Shown: positions 7,493 through 14,475, numbered from the stretch's first letter. The stretch: DNA of 18,386 nt from Candidatus Hydrogenedentota bacterium (GCA_903822375.1 CAIJOU010000020.1:1-18386), one strand, 5' to 3'. Made by a program: numbers and translations. The notes: generated from the sequence alone by a model not told the origin.

Positions 7493-8359
7493 CTATTTCT
7501 TCTCCCGCAGCAGTTCCAGAAAGGCGCGGGCCGCCCGGCCCAGATAGGCGTCGCGCCGCCAGATTACGCCAATGGCAATCTCGGGCAGGCCGTCCATGGC
7601 CACGGCGACCAGCCCGCTGTCATGCGCGCCCAACACCGTCTCGGGCAAAAAGGCGACGCCGGTTCCTTCCGCAATATAGCGCTTTATCACCTCGAAAGAG
7701 CCGCTATCCAGGAACACCGCCGGCGTGAATGCGGTCTTGCGGAAGAATTCACCCAGCAGCGAGCCCGTGCGTGTCCGGCTGTCCAGCATCAGGATGGGCG
7801 TGTCACGCAGGTCGTCGAGGGTTGCGTGCTTTTGTTTTGCCAGACGGTGCCCGCGCGGTACCACCAAGAGCAGGCGCTGTTGGAACAGGGGCTCTTCCGC
7901 CAGGTCGGCGTGGTTTTGCGGAAGCGTGACAATACCCAAATCGAGTTCGCCACGCACCACCTGCGCGGCTATCGCGTCGGAACTGCGGTTCGTGACAGCC
8001 AGGCGCGCCTGCGGCAGCCGTTCGGCAAAGCGCCGCACGTATGGAGGCAGCAGATACATGGCCGTGGTGTCGCTCGTGCCCAGACGCAACTCTCCGGCGG
8101 GACCTGCGTCATGGTCTGCCAGTTCACGCTGAAGCGCGTCCATCGCGCGCAGGATGTCGCGGGCGCGCGCATAAAGCACCTGTCCCTGCGCCGTGGGTTT
8201 TCCGGTGCGCCGGTCCACCAATGAATGGCCCAGTTCCAGTTCAAGGTTGCGCATCTGCTGGCTCACGGCCGGTTGCGAACGAAACACGCGTTCCGCCGCA
8301 GCCCGGAAACTTCCCGCTTCTACCAGCGCACAAAAGCATCTCATGGCGTCGAGGGTCAT
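7493..8359 (-). CDS. LysR family transcriptional regulator
   Basis: This 288-residue protein has a winged helix-turn-helix at residues 1-60: MTLDAMRCFCALVEAGSFRAAAERV followed by SQPAVSQQMRNLE, the classic LysR recognition helix. The linker helix (GQVLYARARDILRAMDAL) leads to a substrate-binding domain from about residue 88 (GELRLGTSDTTAMYLLPPYVRRF), with FLDSGSFEVIKRYIAEGTGVAFLPE near the C-terminus. That sequence matches the CysB/CbbR-like effector domain pattern. The effector is unknown. I chose ATG 8359, which aligns with the usual LysR start; the frame can be extended to a GTG at 8386 but that adds an unconserved 9 residues. It is divergent from purM, with 277 nt between them that carry several dyads, so it may control itself, purM or both. 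No purine-type regulator is otherwise visible. Confidence 0.93.
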   Translation of the reverse strand: MTLDAMRCFCALVEAGSFRAAAERVFRSQPAVSQQMRNLELELGHSLVDRRTGKPTAQGQVLYARARDILRAMDALQRELADHDAGPAGELRLGTSDTTAMYLLPPYVRRFAERLPQARLAVTNRSSDAIAAQVVRGELDLGIVTLPQNHADLAEEPLFQQRLLLVVPRGHRLAKQKHATLDDLRDTPILMLDSRTRTGSLLGEFFRKTAFTPAVFLDSGSFEVIKRYIAEGTGVAFLPETVLGAHDSGLVAVAMDGLPEIAIGVIWRRDAYLGRAARAFLELLREKK

Positions 8360-8411
8360 GTCACAGGGCCTTTCAGGACAAAACACGGGGTTGAGCTTTT
8401 GGATTTTGCTT

Positions 8412-8496
8412 TATGAACGATAAGGACCTTATGGGCGGGATGGACATGAATTCGGCACCATTGACGGGCAAGTCCATAGTGTCCATATCGTTCATA
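8412..8496. promoter_or_regulatory. Large dyad between lysR and purM
   Basis: TATGAACGATA-a-GGAC (8412-8427) is matched by GTCC-a-TATCGTTCATA (8481-8496), a 16-bp inverted repeat with one mismatch and 53 nt between the arms. The right side also holds a direct repeat GTCCATA-GT-GTCCATA (8472-8487), and a further ATGGAC lies at 8440-8445. This could be a paired operator bound by a looping regulator, or a hairpin in the lysR leader. Confidence 0.55.
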
Positions 8497-8522
8497 GAGC
8501 CCATACCTGAAAAGACAATAGC

Positions 8523-8537
8523 ATAAGATTATCTTAT
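8523..8537. promoter_or_regulatory. LysR-type T-N11-A palindrome upstream of purM
   Basis: ATAAGAT-T-ATCTTAT is a perfect 7-bp dyad with a single central base and fits the LysR-type T-N11-A box (T8524, A8536). It lies about 100 nt before the purM start and just upstream of a possible -10, TATCAT (8544-8549), which has no good -35. That is the layout of an activator-dependent promoter. The divergent lysR gene is the obvious candidate for the bound protein. Confidence 0.5.
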
Positions 8538-8636
8538 CGCCTGTATCATAACATTTCATTGGACTTATGGAAAGGCGCACGCGTATCCTTTTGTCTATTC
8601 GCCCCCGGCGGGCACAGCCATCATGAGGAACCTATT

Positions 8637-9704
8637 ATGTCCGAAAAGAAGAAGTCTCTCAGTTATCGGGATGCCGGCGTGGACATCGACGCCGCCAACG
8701 TGGCGCTGGCAGGCATCAAGGAACTGGTCAAGAGAACCTACAACGACCAGGTACTCTGCGACATAGGCACCTTTGGCGCCATGTATCTGCTCGACTTGCA
8801 GAACATGGAGGAGCCGGTGCTGGTGTCGAGCGTGGACGGTGTGGGCACCAAACTTAAGTTGGCGTTCATGACGGGCAAGCATGACACGGTCGGCATCGAC
8901 CTAGTGTCGCACTGCGTGAACGACATTCTGGTGCAGGGGGCGCGTCCCCTCTTCTTTCTGGATTACTTCGCCGTGGGCAAGTTGGAGCCGCAGGTGGCGG
9001 TGGACGTGGTTCGCGGGCTCTCCGCTGGGTGCCGTTTTGCGGGCTGCGCGCTGATCGGCGGCGAGACGGCCGAAATGCCCGACATGTACCAGCCGGGCGA
9101 GTATGACCTGGCGGGCACCATCGTGGGCATTGTGGACCGCAAGAAGATTGTGGACGGTTCGGCCATCCGCGAAGGCGACGTGATTATCGGCCTGCCCTCT
9201 ACGGGACTGCACACCAACGGCTACAGCCTTGCGCGCAAGATCACCTTCGAGGTGGCCGGACTTGGCGCGGACGATCCGATGCCGTACACGGGCCGCACCG
9301 TGGCCGAGGCGCTGATGGAGCCGCACGTGGCCTACGCCAAGCTGATGCAGGTCATCATGAAACTGGTCGACGTGCACGGCATGGCGCACATCACCGGCGG
9401 CGGCATCACGGACAACTTCCCGCGTATTCTGCCCGAGGGGCTGGGCGCGGAAGTCGACCTGGGTACCTGGGAGGTACCGGGCATCTTCCGGTTCCTGCAG
9501 GAGACGGGCAATGTGGAGGAGTCGGAGATGCTGCGCACCTTCAACGTGGGGCAGGGCTTCATGTTTGTCGTGCCGCCCGATCAGGTGGAAAAGGCGACCG
9601 AGGCGTTTGAACTGACGGGCAAGCACTGCACCGTCATGGGACGGATTGTAAAAGGCGAAAGCCGGGTGTCTTACAAAGGGAATCTGCGCTATGCCGGTAA
9701 ATAG
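8637..9704 (+). CDS. purM: Phosphoribosylformylglycinamidine cyclo-ligase (AIR synthetase)
   Basis: PurM closes the imidazole ring, converting FGAM to AIR with ATP in purine synthesis. All the family landmarks are present in 355 residues: SYRDAGVDID near the N-terminus, the nucleotide-loop SVDGVGTKLKLA (from S65), GARPLFFLDYFA, GGETAEMPDMY, GLPSTGLHTNGYSLAR and HITGGGITDNFPR. The start is ATG 8637, with GAGGA (8625-8629) 7 nt upstream. An open frame extends back to 8559 but its added residues are not conserved. The 3' end overlaps purL by 14 nt, indicating tight coupling of consecutive pathway steps. The divergent lysR gene and a T-N11-A palindrome lie upstream. Confidence 0.97.
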   Translation: MSEKKKSLSYRDAGVDIDAANVALAGIKELVKRTYNDQVLCDIGTFGAMYLLDLQNMEEPVLVSSVDGVGTKLKLAFMTGKHDTVGIDLVSHCVNDILVQGARPLFFLDYFAVGKLEPQVAVDVVRGLSAGCRFAGCALIGGETAEMPDMYQPGEYDLAGTIVGIVDRKKIVDGSAIREGDVIIGLPSTGLHTNGYSLARKITFEVAGLGADDPMPYTGRTVAEALMEPHVAYAKLMQVIMKLVDVHGMAHITGGGITDNFPRILPEGLGAEVDLGTWEVPGIFRFLQETGNVEESEMLRTFNVGQGFMFVVPPDQVEKATEAFELTGKHCTVMGRIVKGESRVSYKGNLRYAGK

Positions 9705-12651
9705 AATCGAAGTGGCCATGAAGGGCGGCCGGCCCGATCCGGCCGGGGTAGCGCTGTGCGCGCGCCTGCACGAGGACCTCGGTGTCCAGGTGGCCGAGGC
9801 GTGGGTCATCGACGTGTACACGCTGCTCGGCGGTTTCACCGCTGAAGAGCTGGAAAAGGTGCGCGCAGACCTGTTCACCGACCCGATCATCCAGGACTCG
9901 GCGGTCAACAAGTCGATGGCCGCAGGCTATGACTGTGTGATCGAGGTGGGATTCCTGCCGGGCGTCACCGACAACGTCGGCCGCAGCGCCCGCGAGGGCG
10001 TGCAGGACACGCTGGGCCGCACGCTTGCCGCCGACGAGGTGATGTTCAAGTCCACTCTGTACGCGCTGCGCGGCGTCTCCAAAGAGACGGCCGAGCGCAT
10101 CGCGCGGAAGGCGCTGGCCAACGAGCTGATTGAACAGTACGTGGTGAAGACGGCGGAGGAAATGGCCACACTCGACGGCCAGCCGCTGCTGGCGCTGCCG
10201 ATTGTCACCCAGCGCAGCGAGGTGGCCGTCCACGAGATCAATCTTGAGGTCGACGACGACGCGCTGCTTGCGCTGAGCCGCGACATGATGCTGGCGCTCG
10301 ATCTGACCGAGATGAAGACCGTGCAGGCGCACTACCGCGACCCGAAGACCCAGGCGGAGCGGGCCAGGCGCGGCCTGCCGGTGAACCCGACGGACATCGA
10401 AATCGAGGTCATCGCCCAGACCTGGTCGGAACACTGCAAGCACAAGATTTTCAGTGCCGTCATCGACTACACCGACGAGAACGGCGAGACCCGCGAAATT
10501 GACGGTCTGTTCAAGTCCTACGTGAAGGCCACCACCGAGGCCGTGTCCAAGCGCGTCGACTGGCTCGTCAGCGTGTTCGAGGACAACGCGGGCATCATCA
10601 AGTTCGACGAGAACCACAACTTTGCGCTCAAGGCCGAGACGCACAACAGCCCGTCGGCGCTGGACCCCTACGGCGGCGCCATGACCGGCATCGTCGGCGT
10701 CAACCGCGACGTGCTCGGCGCGGGCCTGGGCTGCCAGTGCATCTTCAACACCGACGTGTTCTGCTTTGCCTCGCCCTTCTACGAGGGCGAGATCCCGGCG
10801 CGCCTGCTGCATCCGCGGCGCGTGCTGCGCGGCGTCCATTCGGGCGTGCGCGACGGCGGCAACCAGAGCGGCATTCCCGACATCAACGGCGCGATCGTCT
10901 TCCATGAGCGCTTCCTGGGCAAGCCGCTGGTTTTCTGCGGCACGGGCGGGCTCATCCCCACCACGACGGCGGGACGGCCCAGCCATGAAAAGGCCGCGCT
11001 CCCCGGCGACCTTATCGTCATGACCGGCGGCCGCATCGGCAAGGACGGCATCCACGGCGCGACCTTCTCCTCGGAGGAGCTGCACGAGGGTTCGCCCGCC
11101 ACGGCTGTGCAGATAGGCGACCCGATCACGCAGAAGAAGATGGCCGACTTCCTTCTTGAGGCGCGCGACCTCGGCCTGTTCACGTGCATTACCGACGACG
11201 GCGCCGGCGGCCTGTCCTCCAGCGTCGGCGAAATGGCGCGCGCGTCGGGCGGTGCCGAGATCCATCTCGACAAGGCCCCGCTCAAGTACGCGGGGCTTGC
11301 CCCCTGGGAGATCTTTCTGTCCGAGGCGCAGGAGCGCATGACGCTTTCGGTGACACCGGACAAGATCGACGCGTTCATGGACTTGGCCCGCCGCCGCGAG
11401 GTGGAGGCCACCGTGCTTGGTTCCTTCAACGACTCGGGCCGGCTCGAATGCTGGTTCGAGGGCAAGCTCGCGGGCTCGCTCGACATGAACTTCCTCCATG
11501 AGGGACTGCCCCGCATGCGGTTGCAGGCGAAGCTCAACCCGTCCGCGCCCGTCTCTGAAATCGCCGTTGAGTCGGAGGATATCACCGCCGACCTCAAGGG
11601 CGTGCTCGCCTCGCTCAACGTGTGCAGCAAGGAAAGCTTCGTGCGCATGTACGACCACGAGGTGCTCGGCCAGAGCGTGCTCAAGCAGTTCCAGGGCGTC
11701 GCCAACGACGGTCCCGGCGACGCGGGCGTCATCCGGCCCGTGGCGGGGTCGAAGCGCGGCATCGCGGTTTCCTGCGGCATTGCGCCCAAGTACGCCGACC
11801 TCGACGCCTACTCCATGATGGCCTGCGCCATCGACGAGGCGGTGCGCAACCTGATCGCCGTGGGCGCGCGGCCAGGCATGATTGCCGGGCTCGACAACTT
11901 CTGCTGGCCCGACCCGGTCCAGAGCGAGAAGACGCCCGACGGCGCCCACAAGCTGGCCCAGCTCGTGCGCGCCTGCGAGGCGCTCTACGACCTGTGCGTT
12001 GCCTACGACATTCCGCTCATCAGCGGCAAAGACAGCATGAAGAACGACTACAAGATCGGCGACACGAAGATCTCGATCCCGCCGACCGTGCTGTTCACCG
12101 CCGCGGCGGTTATCGAGGACGTGACGCGCGTGGCCACCATGGACGCCAAGCGGGCCGGAGACTATGTGTACATCGTCGGTGAAACGAGCGACGAACTGGG
12201 CGGCAGCGAATACGCCGCCCTGCGCGGGTTGTCCGGCGGCACGGCGCCGCAGGTGAGCCCCTTGGGCGCACGCGCGATATACGAGCGCCTGCACAAGGCC
12301 ATCACGGGCGGGCTCGTGGCCTCCTGCCACGACTGTTCCGACGGCGGTCTCGGTGTGGCGTTGGCCGAGTCGGCCTTCGCCGGCGGACTGGGCATGGACG
12401 TGGACCTCGCCGACATCGGCGTGGAGAGCGCCGTGTCTGCCCTGTTCAGCGAGTCCCAGAGCCGCTTCGTCGTGACGGTCAACAGCGGAAACATCCTGGC
12501 CTTCGAGGCCGTCCTGACCGGCAGCCCGATACAGCGCGTCGGCATTGTCACCGCCGAGCCCGTGCTCCGTATCGAATGCCCCGGCGGCGTCCATGTGGAG
12601 GCCCCCATTGCCGAACTTAAGGCCGTGTGGAAAGCGCCGCTGGCCTGGTAG
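9691..12651 (+). CDS. purL: FGAM synthase, PurL with fused tandem PurS-like N-terminus
   Basis: This 986-residue enzyme makes FGAM from FGAR, ATP and glutamine-derived ammonia. Residues 1-75 and about 82-155 each look like a PurS unit; the second (GFLPGVTDNVGRSAREGVQDTLG ... ARKALANELIEQY) matches small PurS proteins well. The synthetase core follows: TWSEHCKHK (W245-K252), ALKAETHNSPSALDPYGGA, VRDGGNQSGIPDINGA, GRIGKDGIHGATFSSEE, DDGAGGLSSSVGE, GKDSMKNDY and HDCSDGGLGVALAES (H880 onward). No class I glutaminase domain is present; that function is on separate purQ. The architecture is thus between the three-protein PurS/PurL/PurQ form and the large single-chain enzyme, whose N-terminal domain is known to be a PurS pseudo-dimer. 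The start overlaps purM, with AAAGGGA upstream. A near full-length open frame on the opposite strand is a high-GC shadow. Confidence 0.95.
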   Translation: MPVNRIEVAMKGGRPDPAGVALCARLHEDLGVQVAEAWVIDVYTLLGGFTAEELEKVRADLFTDPIIQDSAVNKSMAAGYDCVIEVGFLPGVTDNVGRSAREGVQDTLGRTLAADEVMFKSTLYALRGVSKETAERIARKALANELIEQYVVKTAEEMATLDGQPLLALPIVTQRSEVAVHEINLEVDDDALLALSRDMMLALDLTEMKTVQAHYRDPKTQAERARRGLPVNPTDIEIEVIAQTWSEHCKHKIFSAVIDYTDENGETREIDGLFKSYVKATTEAVSKRVDWLVSVFEDNAGIIKFDENHNFALKAETHNSPSALDPYGGAMTGIVGVNRDVLGAGLGCQCIFNTDVFCFASPFYEGEIPARLLHPRRVLRGVHSGVRDGGNQSGIPDINGAIVFHERFLGKPLVFCGTGGLIPTTTAGRPSHEKAALPGDLIVMTGGRIGKDGIHGATFSSEELHEGSPATAVQIGDPITQKKMADFLLEARDLGLFTCITDDGAGGLSSSVGEMARASGGAEIHLDKAPLKYAGLAPWEIFLSEAQERMTLSVTPDKIDAFMDLARRREVEATVLGSFNDSGRLECWFEGKLAGSLDMNFLHEGLPRMRLQAKLNPSAPVSEIAVESEDITADLKGVLASLNVCSKESFVRMYDHEVLGQSVLKQFQGVANDGPGDAGVIRPVAGSKRGIAVSCGIAPKYADLDAYSMMACAIDEAVRNLIAVGARPGMIAGLDNFCWPDPVQSEKTPDGAHKLAQLVRACEALYDLCVAYDIPLISGKDSMKNDYKIGDTKISIPPTVLFTAAAVIEDVTRVATMDAKRAGDYVYIVGETSDELGGSEYAALRGLSGGTAPQVSPLGARAIYERLHKAITGGLVASCHDCSDGGLGVALAESAFAGGLGMDVDLADIGVESAVSALFSESQSRFVVTVNSGNILAFEAVLTGSPIQRVGIVTAEPVLRIECPGGVHVEAPIAELKAVWKAPLAW

Positions 12652-12659
12652 CGGAGATA

Positions 12660-12693
12660 TAACGCAAAGGCGCGAAGGCGCGAAGACGCAAAG
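12660..12693 (+). repeat. Left inverted repeat of the purL-purQ element
   Basis: It contains four tandem 8-nt units of the form C(A/G)AAG plus GCG or ACG: CGCAAAGG, CGCGAAGG, CGCGAAGA, CGCAAAG. It ends 2 nt before the GxxExxY start codon, so it forms that gene's whole leader. Confidence 0.75.
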
Positions 12694-12695
12694 AG

Positions 12696-13091
12696 ATGAT
12701 TGATCAGGATAAACCGGAAAATCGTGTCGCGGCGATTATTATTGCCTGCGCCATTGAGGTTCACCGCACTTTGGGCGGACCCGGTTTACTGGAGCGAATC
12801 TATGAAGAAGCCCTTATGCTGGAGTTGATTCGGCGCGGGCTGCGTGTGGAACGGCAAAGACCTGTTCCGGTGGTCTACAAGGGCACCACGTTGGATGCTC
12901 CTTTGGTCTTGGACATGGTTGTGGAAGACTTGGTGGTGGTGGAAAACAAGGCCACCACGGTACATAACGATATTTTCGAATCCCAATTGCTGACGTATTT
13001 GCGTGTAACCGGTCTGCGGCTGGGATTGTTGATCAACTTTGGCGAAAGACGGGTTGCCGACGGCATTCATCGTGTCGTCAATGGTTTGTAA
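12696..13091 (+). CDS. GxxExxY protein (PD-(D/E)XK nuclease-like), copy 1
   Basis: This 131-residue protein carries the family signature GLLERIY (G-x-x-E-x-x-Y) in its N-terminal helices (RVAAIIIACAIEVHRTLGGPGLLERIYEEAL). The nuclease-like core follows: LVLDMVVEDLVVVENKA, where D and E-N-K fit the PD-(D/E)XK metal site, then QLLTYLRVTGLRLGLLINFG, the usual C-terminal strand and helix. The family (PF13366, PDDEXK_3) has no settled function. The start lies directly after the left inverted repeat, with only a weak purine stretch as ribosome binding site. Codon use is visibly less GC-biased than in purL and purQ, consistent with arrival by transfer. The gene is in the same direction as the operon and would be co-transcribed with purM, purL and purQ. 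It is distantly related to copy 2 at 17886: both share the motif and the GLLINFG segment. Confidence 0.88.
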   Translation: MIDQDKPENRVAAIIIACAIEVHRTLGGPGLLERIYEEALMLELIRRGLRVERQRPVPVVYKGTTLDAPLVLDMVVEDLVVVENKATTVHNDIFESQLLTYLRVTGLRLGLLINFGERRVADGIHRVVNGL

Positions 13092-13099
13092 GAAACAGG

Positions 13100-13133
13100 C
13101 TTTGCGCCTTGGCGTCTCCGCGCCATGGCGTTA
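13100..13133 (-). repeat. Right inverted repeat of the purL-purQ element
   Basis: CTTTGCGCC...GGCGTTA is the reverse complement of the left repeat at 28 of 34 positions, with the outer six and inner seven bases conserved. It includes an in-frame ATG (13125) that lengthens the purQ frame artificially. Confidence 0.72.
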
Positions 13134-13157
13134 AGAAAACAGTTCGAGGATTGGCAC

Positions 13158-13952
13158 ATGCCTGCAAGAGCAATCATCCTGACCGGATTCGGAATCAACT
13201 GCGACAACGAGACCCAGCGCGCGCTGGAGCGCGCCGGTGCCGAGGCGCGGCGCGTGCATCTCAACGACATCGCCGCCGACCCGGCGATGCTTGACGGGTA
13301 CCACATCCTCGCCATTCCCGGCGGGTTCTCCTTCGGCGACCACGTGGCATCGGGCAAGATTCTGGCGAACCGCCTTCGCGGCAAGCTGGGCGGTCCCATC
13401 CTCAAGTTTGTCGCCGACCGCAAACTGGTCATCGGCATCTGCAACGGTTTTCAGGTGATGGTGAAGATGGGCATCCTGCCGCTCTTCGAGGGCGAGTTCA
13501 AGCAGGAAGTCACGCTGGCATGGAACGACACCTGCCGTTTCGAGAACCGCTGGATAAAGCTGCGCAAAGCACCGGACACGAAGTGTGTCTGGCTCAAGGG
13601 CATGGACACGCTAGAAGTGCCCGTGCGCCATGGCGAGGGCAAGTTCATCGTCAAGGACGACGCCGTCATGGAACGGCTCCGCGCCAACGGCCAGATTGCC
13701 CTGCGCTACGTCAAGCCTGACGGCAGCCCGGCCAACGGTGAGTTCCCCTTCAACCCCAACGGCGCGGCCGACGACATCGCCGGCATCTGCGACCCGTCCG
13801 GCCGCATCTTCGGCCTCATGCCGCACCCCGAGGCGTTCCAGGACCCGACCAACCACCCCAACTGGACGCGCATGGAAAACATGCCTGCCGAGGGCATGGG
13901 CCTGCAGGTGTTCCGCAACGCCGTGGCCTATGTGCAGGAAGAATTGCTCTGA
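13158..13952 (+). CDS. purQ: FGAM synthase glutaminase subunit
   Basis: PurQ releases ammonia from glutamine for PurL. The 264-residue chain is a class I amidotransferase: IILTGFGINCDNETQRALERAG at the N-terminus, AIPGGFSFGDHVASGKI, the nucleophile elbow GICNGFQ (Cys95), and the catalytic pair in GLMPHPEAF (His223, Glu225). The length is nearer the glutaminase domain of large FGAM synthases (about 260) than the classic small PurQ (about 225), which fits the large-type N-terminus of this PurL. I chose ATG 13158, with GAGGA (13146-13150) 7 nt upstream; the in-frame ATG 13125 falls in the inverted repeat of the inserted element. It is separated from purL by that element and overlaps the next gene by one base (TGATG). 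Confidence 0.96.
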   Translation: MPARAIILTGFGINCDNETQRALERAGAEARRVHLNDIAADPAMLDGYHILAIPGGFSFGDHVASGKILANRLRGKLGGPILKFVADRKLVIGICNGFQVMVKMGILPLFEGEFKQEVTLAWNDTCRFENRWIKLRKAPDTKCVWLKGMDTLEVPVRHGEGKFIVKDDAVMERLRANGQIALRYVKPDGSPANGEFPFNPNGAADDIAGICDPSGRIFGLMPHPEAFQDPTNHPNWTRMENMPAEGMGLQVFRNAVAYVQEELL

Positions 13953-14347
13953 TGCACCGGCTCGACCATGTGGCCCTGCAGGTGGCCGACCTGGACCGGT
14001 CCGTCGACTTCTACAGGGACACGCTCGGTTTGCGGTTTATGTTCCGCGAACTGGACGAGGAGCATCACGAGGCCTTCGCCTATCTGGAAATGGAGGGCGG
14101 CAATCTGGAATTGCTACAGATGCTTGATGAGCAGAACCGCCCCCTGCCCCATGTGCCTTCCGTGCCACAGCCGCCCTACTGTCCCCACGTGGCGCTTGGC
14201 GTTGACGACTTGGATGCGATGCTCGACACGCTTGCCAAGGCGGCCATCCCGTTGCTGAAGGGACCGCTGGCGATTCCAGGCAAAGTGCGCTGGTGTTACA
14301 TGGCCGATCCGGACAACAATGTGATCGAATTCGTCCAGTGGCTTTGA
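13952..14347 (+). CDS. VOC family (glyoxalase-like) metalloprotein
   Basis: This 131-residue protein consists of two beta-alpha-beta-beta-beta modules of the vicinal oxygen chelate fold: HRLDHVALQVADLDRSVDFYRDTLGLRF and YCPHVALGVDDLDAMLDTLAKAAI. The four metal ligands of glyoxalase I-type enzymes are in place: His6, Glu53 (GNLELLQ), His79 and Glu126 (NVIEFVQ). It could be lactoylglutathione lyase-like, methylmalonyl-CoA epimerase-like or a resistance-type VOC protein; the sequence does not settle which. The start overlaps the purQ stop by one base (TGATG), so it is translated with the purine operon, where a glyoxalase-type protein is not a standard member. No good plus-strand terminator follows within 100 nt. 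Confidence 0.87.
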   Translation: MHRLDHVALQVADLDRSVDFYRDTLGLRFMFRELDEEHHEAFAYLEMEGGNLELLQMLDEQNRPLPHVPSVPQPPYCPHVALGVDDLDAMLDTLAKAAIPLLKGPLAIPGKVRWCYMADPDNNVIEFVQWL

Positions 14348-14366
14348 GGATGGGGCTTCCGCAAAC

Positions 14367-14406
14367 AAAAAATTAAGAGGCCTGATACGCTAACGCACCA
14401 GACCTC
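14367..14406 (-). terminator. Rho-independent terminator, minus strand
   Basis: On the minus strand, GAGGTCTGGTGCG (14406-14394) pairs with CGTATCAGGCCTC (14389-14377) around a TTAG loop. All 13 pairs form, three of them G-U. TTAATTTTTT (14376-14367) follows. On the plus strand the three wobbles become A-C mismatches and there is no T-run, so the minus strand is the working one. GCGGAAG further on (14362-14356) can pair with CTTCCGC (14414-14408) and extend the structure. Confidence 0.72.
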
Positions 14407-14440
14407 CGCGGAAGGAGAAACGCCACATATGGCTCTGACT
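14367..14440 (-). ncRNA. Predicted small RNA with an anti-Shine-Dalgarno stretch
   Basis: An extended -10 promoter (14447-14475, minus) predicts a start near 14440, and a terminator ends at 14367, giving an RNA of about 74 nt. Reading on the minus strand it contains a small GCCA-TATG-TGGC hairpin (14433-14422), then an open GTTTCTCCTTCC stretch (14421-14410), then the 13-bp terminator hairpin. CUCCUUCC is complementary to strong ribosome binding sites. GGAGAAAC, complementary to GUUUCUCC, occurs at the ribosome binding sites of the bamD-like gene (1079-1086) and the small Lys-rich gene (14988-14995, minus). Alternative pairing of CTCC (14417-14414) with GGAG (14407-14404) would compete with the terminator stem. 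I do not recognise a known RNA family. A plus-strand 47-codon frame across the same bases is a less likely explanation. Confidence 0.55.
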
Positions 14441-14446
14441 CCGCTG

Positions 14447-14475
14447 ATTATATCACGGGGTGCCTGTCCCCGCAA
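14447..14475 (-). promoter_or_regulatory. Extended -10 promoter of the predicted small RNA
   Basis: On the minus strand: TTGCGG (14475-14470), a 17-nt spacer, then TGA-TATAAT with a perfect -10 (14452-14447) and the TGn extension. A dyad, CGGGG-tgcctgt-CCCCG (14456-14472), fills the spacer and could be an operator. A repeat of REP type is an alternative reading of that dyad. Confidence 0.6.

Larger units (their letters stand above)
12660..13133. mobile_element. GxxExxY element with imperfect 34-bp terminal inverted repeats, inside the pur operon
   Basis: A 474-bp unit is bounded by TAACGC...CAAAG (12660-12693) and its inverted counterpart CTTTG...GCGTTA (13100-13133). The arms match at 28 of 34 positions. 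Between them lies one gene, 12696-13091. The unit starts 8 nt after the purL stop and ends 12 nt before the purQ ribosome binding site, so it interrupts neither gene. No clear target duplication is seen. There is no transposase, so mobility would need help in trans or a mechanism tied to the encoded nuclease-like protein. The insertion nature is inferred from the repeats and position. Confidence 0.6.

Noticed and set aside
8559..8636. An N-terminal extension of purM
   Set aside because: The extra residues are unlike PurM, and ATG 8637 has a good ribosome binding site and the expected first residues.
9634..12594. A 986-codon open frame on the minus strand opposite purL
   Set aside because: It mirrors purL over its whole length, has an Arg/His/Gly/Val-rich composition without domains, and is a known artefact of high-GC genes with few AT-rich third positions.
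13125..13157. An N-terminal extension of purQ starting at 13125
   Set aside because: The ATG is inside the inverted repeat of the inserted unit; the real start at 13158 has GAGGA at the right distance and begins with the family's conserved first strand.
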